Shown: positions 45,440 through 57,754, numbered from the stretch's first letter. The stretch: 64,000 nucleotides of DNA from Bubalus kerabau (GCF_029407905.1 NC_073630.1:41131001-41195000), one strand, 5' to 3'. The notes: generated by a model not told the origin, from the sequence alone. Program-made: numbers and translations.

Positions 45440-47205
45440 AAAAATCAAAGCTACAACACATTGGAGAGCTGGGAGAAGATGGTGGAATTGGAAGACCCAG
45501 AACCCACCTCTTCTCATAGGTAAACAAAAAGTACGAATATTTACAGAATAATCATGAAAAAGACCTGGAACCTATCAGAAAAGGCCTTCTACAACTACAG
45601 GTATAAAGAAGGACTGATGAGATGTGTGGTAGGGATGGAGTTGTGATATGGTTAGGTCCACACCGCTACACTGACAAGTCCCAAATGGGGAAATAATTAA
45701 AATTGCAGAGGTTCTCTCAATGGAGAGGGAGATTCAAGCCCCACGTTGGGCTCCCCAGCCTTGAGGTCCTGCACTGAGAAAATAAGCCCCCAGAGAATTT
45801 GGCTTTGAAGGCCAGTGAGACTCTATTTCAGGAGTCCCAGAGGGGAGGGGGAAAGAGAGACTTCACTCCTAATGGGCACACACAAAAGTCTTACATACTC
45901 TGGGACCCAGGGAAGAAGTAGTAATGTGATAGGAGCCTGGGGCAGATCTACCTGATGACCTTGGAAAGGCAGGAGGCAACTGCAGCTCACCCTGGGGACA
46001 CAGACACTGGTGGCAGCTGTTTTTAGATGTTCCTTCTAACACACAGAAACAGTGCTGGCAAATGCTGTTCTGCAATCCTCCTTCCAGGCTATACACCCAA
46101 TACCCAGCCTTACCCGGAACAAAGGGCCTACAGGTTGCAGTGCTGGGACACTTCTGGACAAGCTAACACATCAAGGACACAGCTCACCCACCGGCCGAAA
46201 GACCGACTTTAGACCCTGTGAGCCCACAACCACAGGGCAACGCAGTGACCATCAATCAATTAATGAGTAAAGGGAGGTGATATATATCAGAATATACAAA
46301 CAGAATACACTCACTTTTCAAGTGCACATGGAAATTTCTCCAGGATAGATCACATGAGAGGTTTCAAAAGAATCCTCAGTAAATTTAAGAAAACTGAAAT
46401 CATATCGAGTATTTGTTTTCCAAACACAATGCTCTGAGACTACAAATTGACTACAAGAATATAACTGCAAAAAATACAAACATGAGAAGTCTAAACAACA
46501 TGGATCCAACAACCAATGGATCACTGAAGAAATCGAAGAGGAAATAGATACCTAGAGACAAATGAAAATAAAAATTCAAACCTCTGAGACACAGCAACAT
46601 CAGTTCTAAAAGGGAAGTTTACAGTGTGATACAGGCTTACCAGAGCAAACAAGAAATATTTCAAATGTGCAACCTAACCTTATACTCTAAGGAGCAAGAA
46701 TAAGAACAAAATTCAAAGTTAGTAAAATTTTTGAAAACCTAAGAGATTAGAGCAGAAATAAGAGTGAAAATCAATAGAAAAGATTAATGAAATTGAGAGC
46801 TGGTTCTTTGAAAACTTAAACAAAACTTAGCCAGACTGATTAAGAAAAAAAAAGAGCAGGCCAAAATCAATAAAATCAGATATGAGAAAGGGGACGGTAC
46901 AACTGACACAACAGAAACACTAACAAGCATGAGACTACTATGAAGAATCATATCTAATGAATTGGACAATCAATCTAGAGGAAATGGACAAATTCCTAGA
47001 AACGTACAATCACCCAAGACTGAACGAGGAAGAAACTGGAAATATTATTAAATGAATTACCTGTAATAAAATGGAATCACTTATTAAAAAAAAAACTTCC
47101 AGCAAACAAAATTCTGGGAGAAGATGCCTTCACAAGTGAATTCTACCAAACATTTAAAGAAAAGTTAACACCTATTCTTCTCAAACTGTTTCCAAAAATT
47201 GCAGA
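45440..47205 (+). mobile_element. L1 5'-leader joined to ORF2 fragment (sense, right copy)
   Basis: 45440-46290 is a GC-richer L1 5' leader ('ggagagctgggagaagatgg', 'gacctggaacctatcag', 'gagaacctctgc' in reverse). 46290-47205 is ORF2 sequence ('aagtgcacatggaaatttc', 'atggacaaattcctag', 'gaattctaccaaacatttaaag'). ORF1 is missing between them. Mirror of 15180-16985. Confidence 0.65.
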
Positions 47206-47209
47206 GTCG

Positions 47210-48480
47210 GGAATTATGGAGTGGGGGAAAAGAGTACAAGATCATGAAGAAACTAAGGACACTTGATAATTGATGACTGAATATTTGAGGGCATTAAACA
47301 TAACAGGAAATGAGAAATGGATGGAGCCATTAGAATGAGAGGAGGATAAAGGGCAGGGAGGAGGAGGATATGAAGTGACAAGGTTTGGGAGCAGTAGAAG
47401 GGGAGGAGGGCTGGGTTGAGAGCTCTGGAATCAGGGGGCTAGAGGGTCCCTGACGATGGATGTCTAAAATGCACAGGATGGAAGTGGGAAAGCAATAAAG
47501 GAGCCAGGAAGGGGAGGAATTAGTTTTGGAGATCTCCAGAGGTCACAGGGGCAGAGATATTGAGGTCACAAAGAACAATAGAGAAGGATGGAGTAGAGGG
47601 ATGGAGGAGGCGTGATGGTAGATGCAGCGGGCGGAGTGAGGGTCCCTACTTGTTCCTTCTCCTCACTAATCCCATGACATGTATTCAAATCTTAGCCTAA
47701 CTGTGAAGAGCTTCTAGTTTGAGACCTTGAGGTAATAACCTCACTTATATCAAATACTTGTGATGATCCCTTCAACCGAATACACAGTAAACAATTAGAG
47801 AAATAAACGCATAAGCCATGACCCATATTTTACCTCTCTTTTAGGGACACCTGATGCCAGGTGTGACCAGGGAGGGTTCACATGGAAACAAACACCAGAA
47901 TGAAATGGATTCTGCCTAGTACCTGAAAGGTCATGTAAGTAGCTTTCCCCTTCCACTGTGGTCTTAAAAGATCACTGGCTGAGACTTTAAAGTTTACAGA
48001 GGCTAATAAAGGTTGTAACATCTGAGTAAATCTCTCTGGCAAATGACAAGTGCACAGTCAATAGTGCAATGACTACTGAGAATCTGTGTTTATGAGTAGG
48101 TTACAGTGCACTGTTTAGGAAACCTCGCGGCTGACGTTGAAGGTAATACTCATAGCACCCTGGGATTTGGGCACTAGGAGTTTCATAATAACCAAGAGGA
48201 GGCAGATCCTGGGACCTACCTTTCTCTCTCTCCTTCTGTTTCCCTGTCATTGGTTTTAAAGAAATGTTTGCATACAGTAGGAACTAACTATACATCTAGT
48301 GTGGAGGAATACAGAAAGCAAGGGTATCTTAGAAGTTCAGAGAGTTTTCAGTGTTCATGTATACTTTCACTTTTTTCCTAATATGTTAGATAAATTTTAA
48401 GTTTATAAGTAAAAGCCAATCAGTTCTCCTAAATAGATGTATTTTTTATACTCCCATCGGTAGTACATGGTACTTTTAAT
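47210..48480. other. Anonymous non-LINE block, right copy
   Basis: Mirror of 13830-15180; purine-rich at 47225-47640. No frame is conserved between the arms and no repeat family is recognised. Confidence 0.45.
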
Positions 48481-48589
48481 TCCTCCCCATTCTCAAGAAA
48501 ACTTAGTATTACCAATATTTGCTGTATTTTGTCTTTTTAATTTATGAAGCTAGGAATTTGAAGTAGCATCTCACTCTTATTTCCCGGAT

Positions 48590-49137
48590 GTATACCATAC
48601 ATAAAGAAAATGTGACATATATGAATGAATAATATTCAGCCTTCAAAAAAGGACATCCTTCCATGTGGGATAACATGTATGAAACTGAAACACATCATGC
48701 TAAGTGGAATAAGCCAACACAGAAAGGAAAATACTGTATTATCTCAATTGTATGTGGAATCTGCTAAAGCCCAACTCATAAAACAGAGCAGAATATCAAT
48801 TGTCTGGAACTTGATGTGGGGACAATAGATGTTGGTCAGATGGTACAAAAATTCAGTTATACAGGATGAATGAGTTCTGGAAATCTAAGCACAGCCTGGT
48901 GAAACAGATAATATAGGGCATATTATACTTGAGATTTGCTAAGAATGTATTTGAAGTGTTCTCACCCGAAAAAAATGCAAAGAAGTCAGATGACAGATAT
49001 GTTAAGTAGCTTGAATGTGGTTTATCATTTTACATCATGCATATTTATTTACATTTTTGAATTTGAACTGGATCTCTGGCAATGGAAAGAAGGGTACTGG
49101 ATGGGATGGCTCATGAAACGCAGGATTTAATGAGACT
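48590..49137 (+). mobile_element. Old L1 3' UTR fragment (right copy)
   Basis: Mirror of 13300-13830; 'gaatgaataatattcagcc' and 'gaacttgatgtggggac' landmarks in an AT-rich context. Confidence 0.6.
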
Positions 49138-49151
49138 CTAAGCAGAAATGA

Positions 49152-49363
49152 GGACTTCTCCGGTGGCTCAGATGGTAAAGCGTCTGCCTACAACGCAGGA
49201 GAGCTGGGTTCAATCCCTGGGTTGGGAAGATCTCCTGGAGAAGGAAGTGGCAACCCACTCCAGTATTCTTGCCTGGAAAATCCCATGGACAGAGGAACCT
49301 GGTAGGCTACAGTCCATGGGGTCGCAAAGAGTTGGACACGACTGAGCAACATTTACGTTTTTA
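49152..49363 (+). mobile_element. Bov-tA SINE with target-site duplication, right arm only
   Basis: Full Bov-tA ('ggacttctccggtggctcag' to 'gagttggacacgactgagc' and a T-rich end). The 14-base duplicate 'ctaagcagaaatga' is at 49138-49151 and 49364-49377. The left-arm site near 13240-13253 is empty and single copy. Confidence 0.95.
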
Positions 49364-49429
49364 CTAAGCAGAAATGAATAGGACACTGTAAAATCAGTTA
49401 CATTCAATAAAAGTTCTCCAAAACATATA

Positions 49430-49680
49430 TGTCTTTGTTCCCACATATCTGCTTTTATTTCAGCCAACTGTGAGCACAAACCACTGAGATGTGGGAGGAA
49501 CAGCCAACGAAGCCCTGTAACCTGTGCAGCGAGGGGAGGGTCCAGGGAGGGACAGACCTGCACACAGCCCAGTGAGGGGGTCTGGGCAGGGCTGGGAAGG
49601 AGCTATTCTGCACGGCTCTGCCCATCTCCGGGGTGCTCCCCTCACTGTCTCTCCTGAGCCTGCCCAACAGTTCCTTTTAT
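49430..49680 (-). mobile_element. GC-rich LTR-like segment (right copy)
   Basis: Mirror of 12951-13185, with the polyadenylation-like 'aataaaagcag' on the minus strand near 49455. The frames at 49455-49667 mirror those of the left arm and have no known domain. Confidence 0.35.
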
Positions 49681-49794
49681 TTTAACTCAGTCACTTTCCT
49701 GACTAGTTTATAAAATAAAAGTACTATAACATAAGCACAATTTTCTGGGACAATTATACTAGAAACTATTTTATTCTTAATCATTTCAAAGAAC

Positions 49795-49990
49795 TGCAAG
49801 TCACATCATCATCAATATCGTCGTAACCGCTCCAGTCACTTGATGACCCTTACGGGCTGACACCAGCGGTCTCACACAACAGAGAAAGGGAACTGGGCCA
49901 AGTGTAGCCGAGGTCCTCGACAAGGCACGCCTTTGTGCACCAACTGACAATCCCCAACTCAAACATTTAACTGTTTGTAATGTTCTTTGG
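49795..49990 (-). pseudogene. CpG-rich block, right copy (frame broken)
   Basis: Partner of 12641-12850. A one-base deletion just before the acidic DWSGYDDIDDDV segment shifts the frame, so the ORF of the left arm is not shared. Differences are mainly CpG transitions. Confidence 0.25.
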
Positions 49991-50147
49991 GTCAGGCTCC
50001 GTGAAAGAGTTCAGGTAACGTCAGCCATTCACAGAAATCTTCTCACGTGTTTGCCTGTGCTCCACAGAACATGTATTTCCTTACAGGGGCCATGTGGTAT
50101 GGCCAGTGATATGGAGAAGGGCAAGTGGGGATAACATTCTCACTTTT

Positions 50148-50513
50148 ATTATTTTGAACTGTGGTGTTGGAGAAGACACTTGAAAGTCTCTTGCACTGCA
50201 AGGAGATCCGACCAGTCTACCCTAAAGGAAATCAGTCCTGAATATTCATTGGAAGGACTGATGTTGAAGCTGAAACTCCAATAGTTTGCCCACATGATAC
50301 GAAGAACTGATTCATGGAGAAGACCGTGATGCTGAGAAAGATTGAGGGCAGGAGGAGAAGGGGATGACAGAGGATGAGATGGTTGGATGGCATCACTGAC
50401 TCAATGGACATGAGTTTGATTAAACTTAGGAAGTTGGTGACGGACAGGGAGGCCTGGCGTGCTGCAGTCCATGGGGTCACAATGAGTCAGACACAACTAG
50501 GCGACTGAACTGG
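50148..50513 (+). mobile_element. BovB 3' remnant at a deletion junction
   Basis: The last about 360 bases of the BovB that in the left arm spans 8717-10730. It begins abruptly at 'tattttgaactgtggtg' after a short unmatched filler ('ctcacttttatta', about 50138-50150) that follows sequence paired with left 12476. This marks a right-arm loss of about 3.4 kb. Confidence 0.85.
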
Positions 50514-50514
50514 C

Positions 50515-51010
50515 TGACACGTCAGAAGCACCAGGGCCTGCATGGATGACTGTGGGTGCAGAGAGCAGTGAGAACCTAACTGCAGATTGGCACTTGCCGT
50601 CTACCCTACAAGGATTAAATCATGAGCTGCTGCAGCTGCTGACCTTCAGTACCCCCTGAAGGAGTTCAGGGTGGACAGCAGAAATGAGGCACTCTGTGCT
50701 CTGGGAAAACTGGCATGACAGGTTCTCAGTTAGAAATTATCAGGAGCTAATTTTATGAGCCCAATTCTTATACCTCCTCATATCTAGAAAAGCACGAAAA
50801 TCCTTCATGGTGACGATTGTTTCTTGAGACTAGCAGAAGTTTGACAAGACCAGCAGAAAGTTCCTACAAAAAATAGTGCTTGATTGCATGTATTCCCTCC
50901 CGCCCCTTTACCAAAATCATATATATACTATCCTTCCCCCTGACTTCTTCGGAAGAGTTTCTCAGAGCTATCTGAACTGATGTCTCCTGGGCTGCAGTTC
51001 TCATATTTCC
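50515..51010. mobile_element. LTR-like or ERV-derived element (right copy)
   Basis: Mirror of 8170-8715 with high identity at the 50515-50760 end. No coding frame. Confidence 0.4.
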
Positions 51011-51174
51011 CCCAAATAAAACTTAACAGTTTGTGAATTTATTTTTAGTCAACATCTTTGTGCATAACAAAGTCAAAGTAAGAAAATGGCTGTGATTCAT
51101 AGGTAGCAGAGATGACAATGAGGTCACATAAAAGAACTGGAAATAGTTAGGAAACGAAACAAGTAGATTTTTCT

Positions 51175-51910
51175 CATAAATTCAGTGTATCAGTTGTGCA
51201 ACCAGAGAACAGGTATCCTCTCTTGCAGTATTTATGCATCCAAAAACAGTGGATGTTTACATGTCAAACAATGAAGTTGGACCCTTACATAACACTACAT
51301 ACAAATTTTAACTCAAAAGGGATAGAAGATTTTATAGATAAACCTATAAATACAAATCTCCTGGAAGAGAAGACAGGAAGGAACTTTTATGACATTTCAT
51401 GTAACAATGACTTCTTGGATATGAAACCAAAAGCTCAGTCAACAAAAGCAAATGAAGTCAAATAGGATTATATCATATGTAAAAAAAAGTGTCACCTTAC
51501 AGGAAACAATGAAGTGAAAAGGCTACCTGTGGGATGAGAGGAAATTTTTGCAAAGCATGTATCTGATAGGGAGCCAAGGTCCAGGGTAAATAAAGAGCTC
51601 ATACAACAAAGCAACATCATAAAACAATAGCACAGTGTATGAGCAAAGGAATTCATAGACATTAATCCATGTAAGATATACAAGTGGACAAAAAATGTGA
51701 AAGTACTCAAAATCAGTAATGATTAAAAAACCACAGTGAGGTATCACTTCACAGCCATTCAGATGGCCACCAGAGAGAGAGAGATCTCAAATGATGGCAA
51801 GGCTGTGGAGAAATTGGAATCTTTATGTGGTGTTAAAGGAAATATACAGTGGTGCAACCACTATGGAGGTTTCTCAAAAATTAAAAATAAAATTATGATA
51901 CTGTTGCAGT
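51175..51910 (+). mobile_element. Old L1 ORF2 C-terminal fragment (right copy)
   Basis: Mirror of 7370-8085. The frame at 51196-51465 shows a decayed L1 ORF2 C-terminus (LDPYITLHTNFNSKGIEDFI). It continues at 52880 after an LTR-like insertion. Confidence 0.7.
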
Positions 51911-52870
51911 GAAAAGGAAGAAAGAGGAATGAGTTTTTCTTTCCCTTTACTGAGAACAAAGAAGATAAAGAGAAGAGTGAGCAGGCCTGATCATTCCTAG
52001 ATTTACTTTAACTTTTCCTAATCTGAAGTCTGTAATTAAGATTGCTTTTCTCGGAACTAACCAGACACTATGTAATTTAAATCCTGTAATATTGCCCTCC
52101 AACTCTGCATAAGTGACATTTTGCACCTATTATCCTTTAACTCTGTTAATTACATCCTGCACTTGGTGCTTGCCTTTACTGCAGACCACCTCTTGTAGTT
52201 TTCTTTCTTTTTACATTTCAGAAAGAAGTTAAGTCACTCCATTGTGTCTGACTCTTTGTGACCCCATGGACTGCAGCACGCCAGGATGCCCCGTCCATCA
52301 CCAACTTCCAGAGTTTACTCAAACTCATGTCCATTGAGTCAATGATGCCATCCAACCATCTCATCCATTGTTGTCCCCTTCTCCTCCCGCCTTCATCTTT
52401 CCCAGTATCAGGGTCTTTTCAAATGAGTCAGTTCTTCACATCAGGTGGCCAAAGTATTGGAGTTTCAGCTTCAGCATCAGTCCTTCCAATGAATATTCAG
52501 GACTGATTTCCTTTATGATGTACTGGTTGGATTCCCTATTTCAGAAAGAAGACCACATTACAATAAACCAGGAGAGACAAACAGACTCAAATGCCTGTAT
52601 ACTTGACTCCAGCTATGACTTTTGAAACAAAGCAACAAGAAGAAGATACAAGACCTTCATTAATTTGAATCTTACCATTTACCCTAAGACTATGAGATCA
52701 GACCACATCAAGTCTTTCCTGATCACCTAGGATCTGGGCACAGTTCTTGAGGTACTACCCTGCTCCATTTCCCCCTTGCTTGGTTAAGAATTAAACCCAT
52801 CTTCTATTTCCTCCAAATTCTCTAATTTTTTAAATTCAGCTTCATTGGGCAGAGAAAGCCAAGATTTTGG
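51910..52870 (+). mobile_element. LTR-like insertion (right copy), itself hit by a BovB end
   Basis: Mirror of 6720-7370. An 'aataaaccaggagagacaaac' polyadenylation-like region lies near 52561. Interrupted at 52229-52537. Family unassigned. Confidence 0.4.
52229..52537 (-). mobile_element. BovB 3' end with perfect target-site duplication, right arm only
   Basis: An antisense BovB tail of about 309 bases ('gttaagtcactccattgtg' to 'gatgtactggttggattccct'). The 14-base duplicate 'atttcagaaagaag' is at 52215-52228 and 52538-52551. The left arm has the single empty site at 7024-7037. A clean retrotransposition event after the arms became separate. Confidence 0.95.
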
Positions 52871-53039
52871 TGATAACACATGATCCTACATGATCACATA
52901 TCTGGGTATATATATATAAAAGACTTCAAAGGAGGATCTGCAGGAAATATTTGCACACCCAGGTGCATGGTAGCATTATTCACAACATCACCAACAGATG
53001 GAAGCAGCCCAATGTTTATGAATACATGAAGGCATAAAG

Positions 53040-55790
53040 AACAGTATGAAAGGCAAACAGACATGGCATGGGAAGATGAGCCCCCAGGTCAGTAGGGGTC
53101 CAATATGCTACCGGGGAAGAACAGAGAAATAGCTCCATAAAGAATGAAGAGGCTGGGCCAAAGTAGAAATGACACTCAGTTATGGATGTGTCTGGTGGTG
53201 AAAGTAAAGTTTGGTGCTATAAAGAACAATATTGCATAGGAACCTGGAACATTAGGTCCACGAATCAAGGTAAATTGAACGTGGTCAAGCAGGAGATGGC
53301 AAAAGTGAATACCACCATATAGGAATCAGTGAGCTAAAATTGATGGAAATGGGCAAATTTAATGGTAGATGACCATTATATCTATTACTGTGGGCAAGAA
53401 TCCCTTAGAAGAAATGGGGTAGCCCTCATAGTTAACAAGAGTCCAAAATGCAGTACTCAGGTGCAATCTCAAAAATGACAGAATGATCTCTGTTCATTTC
53501 CAAGGCAAACCATTCAGTATCACAGTAATTCAAGTCTATGCCTCAACCACTGACGCGGAAGAAGCTGAAGCTGAATGGTTCTCTATGAAGGCCTACAAGA
53601 CCTTCTAAAACTAACACCCAAAAAAAATGTCCTTTTCATCATAGGGGATCAAAATGCAAAAGCAGGAAGTCAAGAGACACCTGGAGTAACAGGCAAATTT
53701 GGCCTTGGAGTACAGAATGAAGCAGGGCAAAGGCTAACAATTTTGCTAAGAGAATGCACTGGTCATAGCAAACACCCTCTTCCAACAACACAAGGGGTGA
53801 CTCCACACCTGGGCATCACCAGATGGTCAATACTGAAATTAAATTGATTGCATTCTTTGCAGCCAAAGATGGAGAAACTCTAGAAAGTCAGCAAAAACAA
53901 GACCTGAAGCTAACTGTGGCTCAGACCATCAGTTCCTGATTGGAAAATTCAGGCTTAAATTGAAGAAAGTAGGGAAAAGCACTAAACCATTCAGACATGA
54001 CCTAAATCAAATCCCATATGATTATATATTGTAGGTGAAAATAGAGTCAAGGGATTAGATCTGGTAGATAGAGTACCTGAAGAACTATGGACAAAGGATA
54101 GTAACACTGTATAGGAGGAAATAACCAAAATGATCTCCAAGAAAAAGAAATGCAACAAGGCAAAATGGTTGTCTGAAGAGGCCTTACAAATAGCTGAGAA
54201 AAGAAGAGAAGCAAAAAGTAAAGGATAAAGGGAAAGAGACATCCAAGTGAATGCAAAATTCCAGAGAATAGCAAGGAGAGATGAGAAAGCCTTCTTAAGT
54301 GAACAATACAAGGAAATAGAAAACAACAGAATGGGAAACACTAGAGATCTCCTCAAGAAAATTGGAGAGATACCAAGGGAAATGTTCATGGGAAGTTCAG
54401 CACAATTAAAGGAAAGAAACAGCAAGGACCTAATAGAAGCAGAAGAGATTAAGAAGAGGTGGCAAGAATACACAGAGGAACTATACAAAAAAGGTCTTAA
54501 TGATCCAGAGAGCCACAATGGTGTGGTCACTCACCTAGAACCAGAAATCCAGGAGTGTAAAGTCAAGTGGGCCTTAGGAAGCTTTGCTATGAATAGAGCT
54601 GGTAGAGGTATTGGACCTCCAGATGAACAATTTTAAATTCTAAAAGTGATGCTGTTAAAGTGCTACACTCAATATGCCAGCAAATTTGGAAAACTCAGCA
54701 GTGGCCACAGGACTGGAAAAGGTCGGTTTTCATTCCAATCCCAAAGAAGGGCAATGCCAAAGAACATTCAGATTAGTGCACAATTGTGCTCATTTCACAT
54801 GCTAGCAAGGCAGTGCTCAAAATCCTTCAAGCTAGGTTTCAACAGTACATGAACTGAGAACTTCCAGATGTTCAAGCTGGATTTAGGAAAGGCAGAGGAA
54901 CTAGAGATCAAACTGCCAACATCTGTTGGATCATAGAACAAACAAGGGAATTCCAGGAAAACATCTACTTCTGTTTCATTGACTGTGCTAAAACCTTTGA
55001 CTGTGTGGATCACAACAAAGTGTGGAAAATTCTTCAAGAGATGGGAATACCTGACCACCTTACCTGCCTCCTGAGAAACACATTTGCAGGTCAAGAATCA
55101 ACAGTTAGAACTGGACAGGGATCAACAGACTGGTTCCAAATTGGGAAAGGAGTATGTCAAAGCTGTAACCCTGCTTATTTAACTTCCATGCAGAGTACAG
55201 CATGCAAAATGCAGAGCTGAATGACTCATAATCTGGAATCAAGATTTCTGGGAGAAATATCAACAACCTAAGATATGCAGATGATACCACTCCAATAACA
55301 GAAAGTGACGAGGAACTAAAGGGCCTCTCGGTGAAGGTGAAAGAGAAGAGTGAAAAAACTGGAACTAAAACCCAACATTCAAAAAACTAAGATCATGACA
55401 TCTGATCCCATAACTTAATAGCAAATAGATAGGAAAAATGTAACAGTGACAGACTTTATTTTCTTGGGCTCCAAAATCTCTGTGGATGGTAACTGCAACC
55501 ACACAATTAAAAGATGCCATCTTGTTCCTTGGAAGAAAAGCTATGACAAACCTAGATAGTGTATTAAAAAGCAGAAACATCACATGTAGACAAAGACCCT
55601 GATGCTGGGAAAGATTGAAGGCAGGAGGAGAGGGGGCAACAGAGGATGAGATGGATGGATGGCATCACTGACTCACTGGACATGAGTTTGAGCGAACTCA
55701 GGGAGATAGTGAAGGACAGGGAAGCCTGCTGTGCTGCAGCCCACGGGCTCGCAAAGAGTCGGTCATGACTTAGCAATTGGACAAAAACAA
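53040..55790 (+). mobile_element. BovB LINE (sense), right-arm copy, nearly full length
   Basis: About 2.75 kb with the 5' region, endonuclease part (frame at 53575-53847 with the LLFIIGDQNAKAGSQE-like segment; the canonical GDWNAK motif is altered), RT region (54247-55220 pieces) and tail ending near 55785 ('catgacttagcaattg'). Many stops and frameshifts. Mirror of 1895-3990 plus 5919-6500 without the left arm's inserted BovB. Confidence 0.88.
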
Positions 55791-55909
55791 AGCATAAAGA
55801 AAATATAGTATATACATATGAGGGATTGTTATTTAGCTTTGAAAATGCTGAATCTTGTCACATGGCACAAAATGAATAAACCATGAAAACATTGTGTTAT
55901 GGAATACAA

Positions 55910-56125
55910 GGGTGTTTAGTTGCTTCAGTCGTGTCTGACTCTGTGCGACCCTATGGACTAACCTGCCAGGCTCCTCCATCCATGGGATTCTCCAGGCAAG
56001 AATACTGGAGTGGGTTGCCGTGCACGTCTCCAGGGGATCTTCCCAACCCAGGGATCAAACCCATGTGTCTTTTGTCTCCTGCATTGGCAGATGCGTTCTT
56101 TACCACTAGCACCACCTGGGAAGCC
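55910..56125 (-). mobile_element. Bov-tA SINE (right copy)
   Basis: Mirror of 1550-1775: BovB-like end at 'gttgcttcagtcgtgtctg', head at 'gcaccacctgggaagcccc'. Confidence 0.9.
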
Positions 56126-56164
56126 CCAGTGGAACACAAGAATCACCAAGTAAAAGACATTACA

Positions 56165-57075
56165 TTGTAACTGAGCAGGAGCTTATGGGGTCTTCCCCCA
56201 TATTCTCTGCTTTAGTTCCTCTCTGAAGTACCTAGATAACAGTATCTGATGCACATTCCTGAGTTGTTTTCCAGATGTGAAAACCCCTCACCAAGTGGGA
56301 GATGTTAACTACTTGATGACCATGAGCACACAGACCCCAGGCCTTCTGGAGCCTTAAGACTGATAATGTTAACCCCTAAGGGTCATCACCGAGATCAACA
56401 CCAAACATTGTGCTCATCCTATGCCTAGGGTCCTACTGATAATAATTTTGCTTTCAAGATGCCTTGGCCCAGGGCCAAGGGAGCAAACTATGCAGAAAAG
56501 ATTGAAAATAGTAGGTCTCAGATTGTGATCCTTGGCTGCCATCTGGGAACCTGGAATTTGGGAGGATTCCCACCACTCTAACTGCTAAGAGTGTTTAAGT
56601 TATGTGTACAAATATAGTTTATGCTAAACACCTGCTTTCCTTCCAGAAGTCTGGAATTTTGGTCTGTTCCAGGCACAGGGGCTACTTTATGAGCAGCCCC
56701 CAATAAAAAAATCTAGGCACAAAGTCACTAACAAGCTTCCTGACAGGTGATGTTTCACATGCATCGTCACAGCTAAGGGCTGGAGGAGTTGAGCACTTCC
56801 TGCGTGACTCCCCTGGAAGAGGTCCTTGGAGCTGGTGCCTGATTTCCCAGGGACTGCACTCCGTGTGCTTTCCCCTTGGCCGACTGTTCTTTGCATCCTT
56901 TCATCACAGTAAATCACAGCCATAGAACAAGCACATGCCCTTGGTGCCCCTGTAGCCACCCAAGGCTGCCACCACCGGTGCCAGCAGGCCCTCCTGGACA
57001 CTCACCTCACAGTTCCACTCACGGGAGCTGGAGCCTCAGCAGAACACATGCTAGTTGGTCAGGATTTTGGACAGC
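56165..57075 (+). mobile_element. Solitary ERV-type LTR-like element (right copy)
   Basis: Mirror of 560-1500, sense here: U3-like body, 'cccccaataaaaaaatc' signal near 56697, 'ctttgcatcctttcatcac' near 56890. The frame at 56687-57001 (minus) and the frame at 56876-57088 (plus) mirror left-arm frames; no domain is recognised. Confidence 0.5.
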
Positions 57076-57129
57076 GCCCGTCCTATAGAGATCCAGGACC
57101 GCATCAAACTGAGAAAGTAAAATAAACAG

Positions 57130-57300
57130 TTGTCCTGGGACTTCCCTAGTGGTCCAGTGGCTTAGACCCCATGCTCCCAATGCAGGGGGCCTGGGGGTTC
57201 AATCCCTGGTCAGGGAACTAGATCCCTCGTGCTTCAATTAAAAAAAAAGATCCATATACCGCAACTAAGAATGGGTGCAGCCAAATAAATAAATAATATT
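57130..57300 (+). mobile_element. CHR-type SINE (right copy)
   Basis: 'gggacttccctagtggtcc' head, 'ttcaatccctggtcagggaac' and an AAATAAATAA tail. Mirror of 350-520. Confidence 0.82.
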
Positions 57301-57414
57301 TTTTAAAATAAACAAACGGTTGTCCTTGACTCATAACAAGTTTTGGGCACAAGTGCCAATCCTCTTTGAAGAGGTTCACTCTCAGCCAAGGTTTTATAGG
57401 ATTCCCATGTGTGT

Positions 57415-57610
57415 TAGTTGCTCAGCCATGTCTGACTCTTTGTGATCCCATAGACTGTAACAAACCAGGCTCCTCTGTCCATGGAATTCTCCAGGCAAGA
57501 ATACTGGATCGGGTAGCCATTCCCTTCTCCAGGGGATCTTCCCAACCCAGGGATTAAACCCAGGTCTCCTGCATTGCAGGCAGATTCTTTACCACCTGAG
57601 CCACCAGGGA
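57415..57610 (-). mobile_element. Bov-tA SINE at the outer edge of the right arm
   Basis: Antisense Bov-tA: 'gttgctcagccatgtctgac' (BovB-like end) to 'gagccaccagggagctc' (tRNA-like head). Only its first 40-60 bases match the left arm, where a BovB tail takes over. Confidence 0.88.
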
Positions 57611-57754
57611 GCTCGAGCTAACAGGACAAAATTTTAAAACACAAGAAAACACTGCACTATTTCAGCAGAAACTAGAAATATTCTCTAAGAAATCAGATAA
57701 TACAGTACACAGACTGTAAAATAATATATTGACTATAAAATATAATATATAGAC

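Larger units (their letters stand above)
40545..57440 (-). repeat. Right arm of large imperfect palindrome
   Basis: Reverse-complement partner of about 200-26095. It is shorter (about 16.9 kb against 25.9 kb) because it lacks four left-arm blocks. It carries its own insertions: a Bov-tA at 49152-49363 and a BovB 3' end at 52229-52537 (both with clean target-site duplications), a Bov-A2 dimer at 44386-44655, a truncated Bov-tA at 42569-42703 and a 240-base duplicated piece at 40909-41150. Removing these leaves about 15.8 kb, matching the left-arm core. The outer limit, near 57420-57480, lies in a Bov-tA whose BovB-derived part resembles the left outer edge. Confidence 0.93.
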
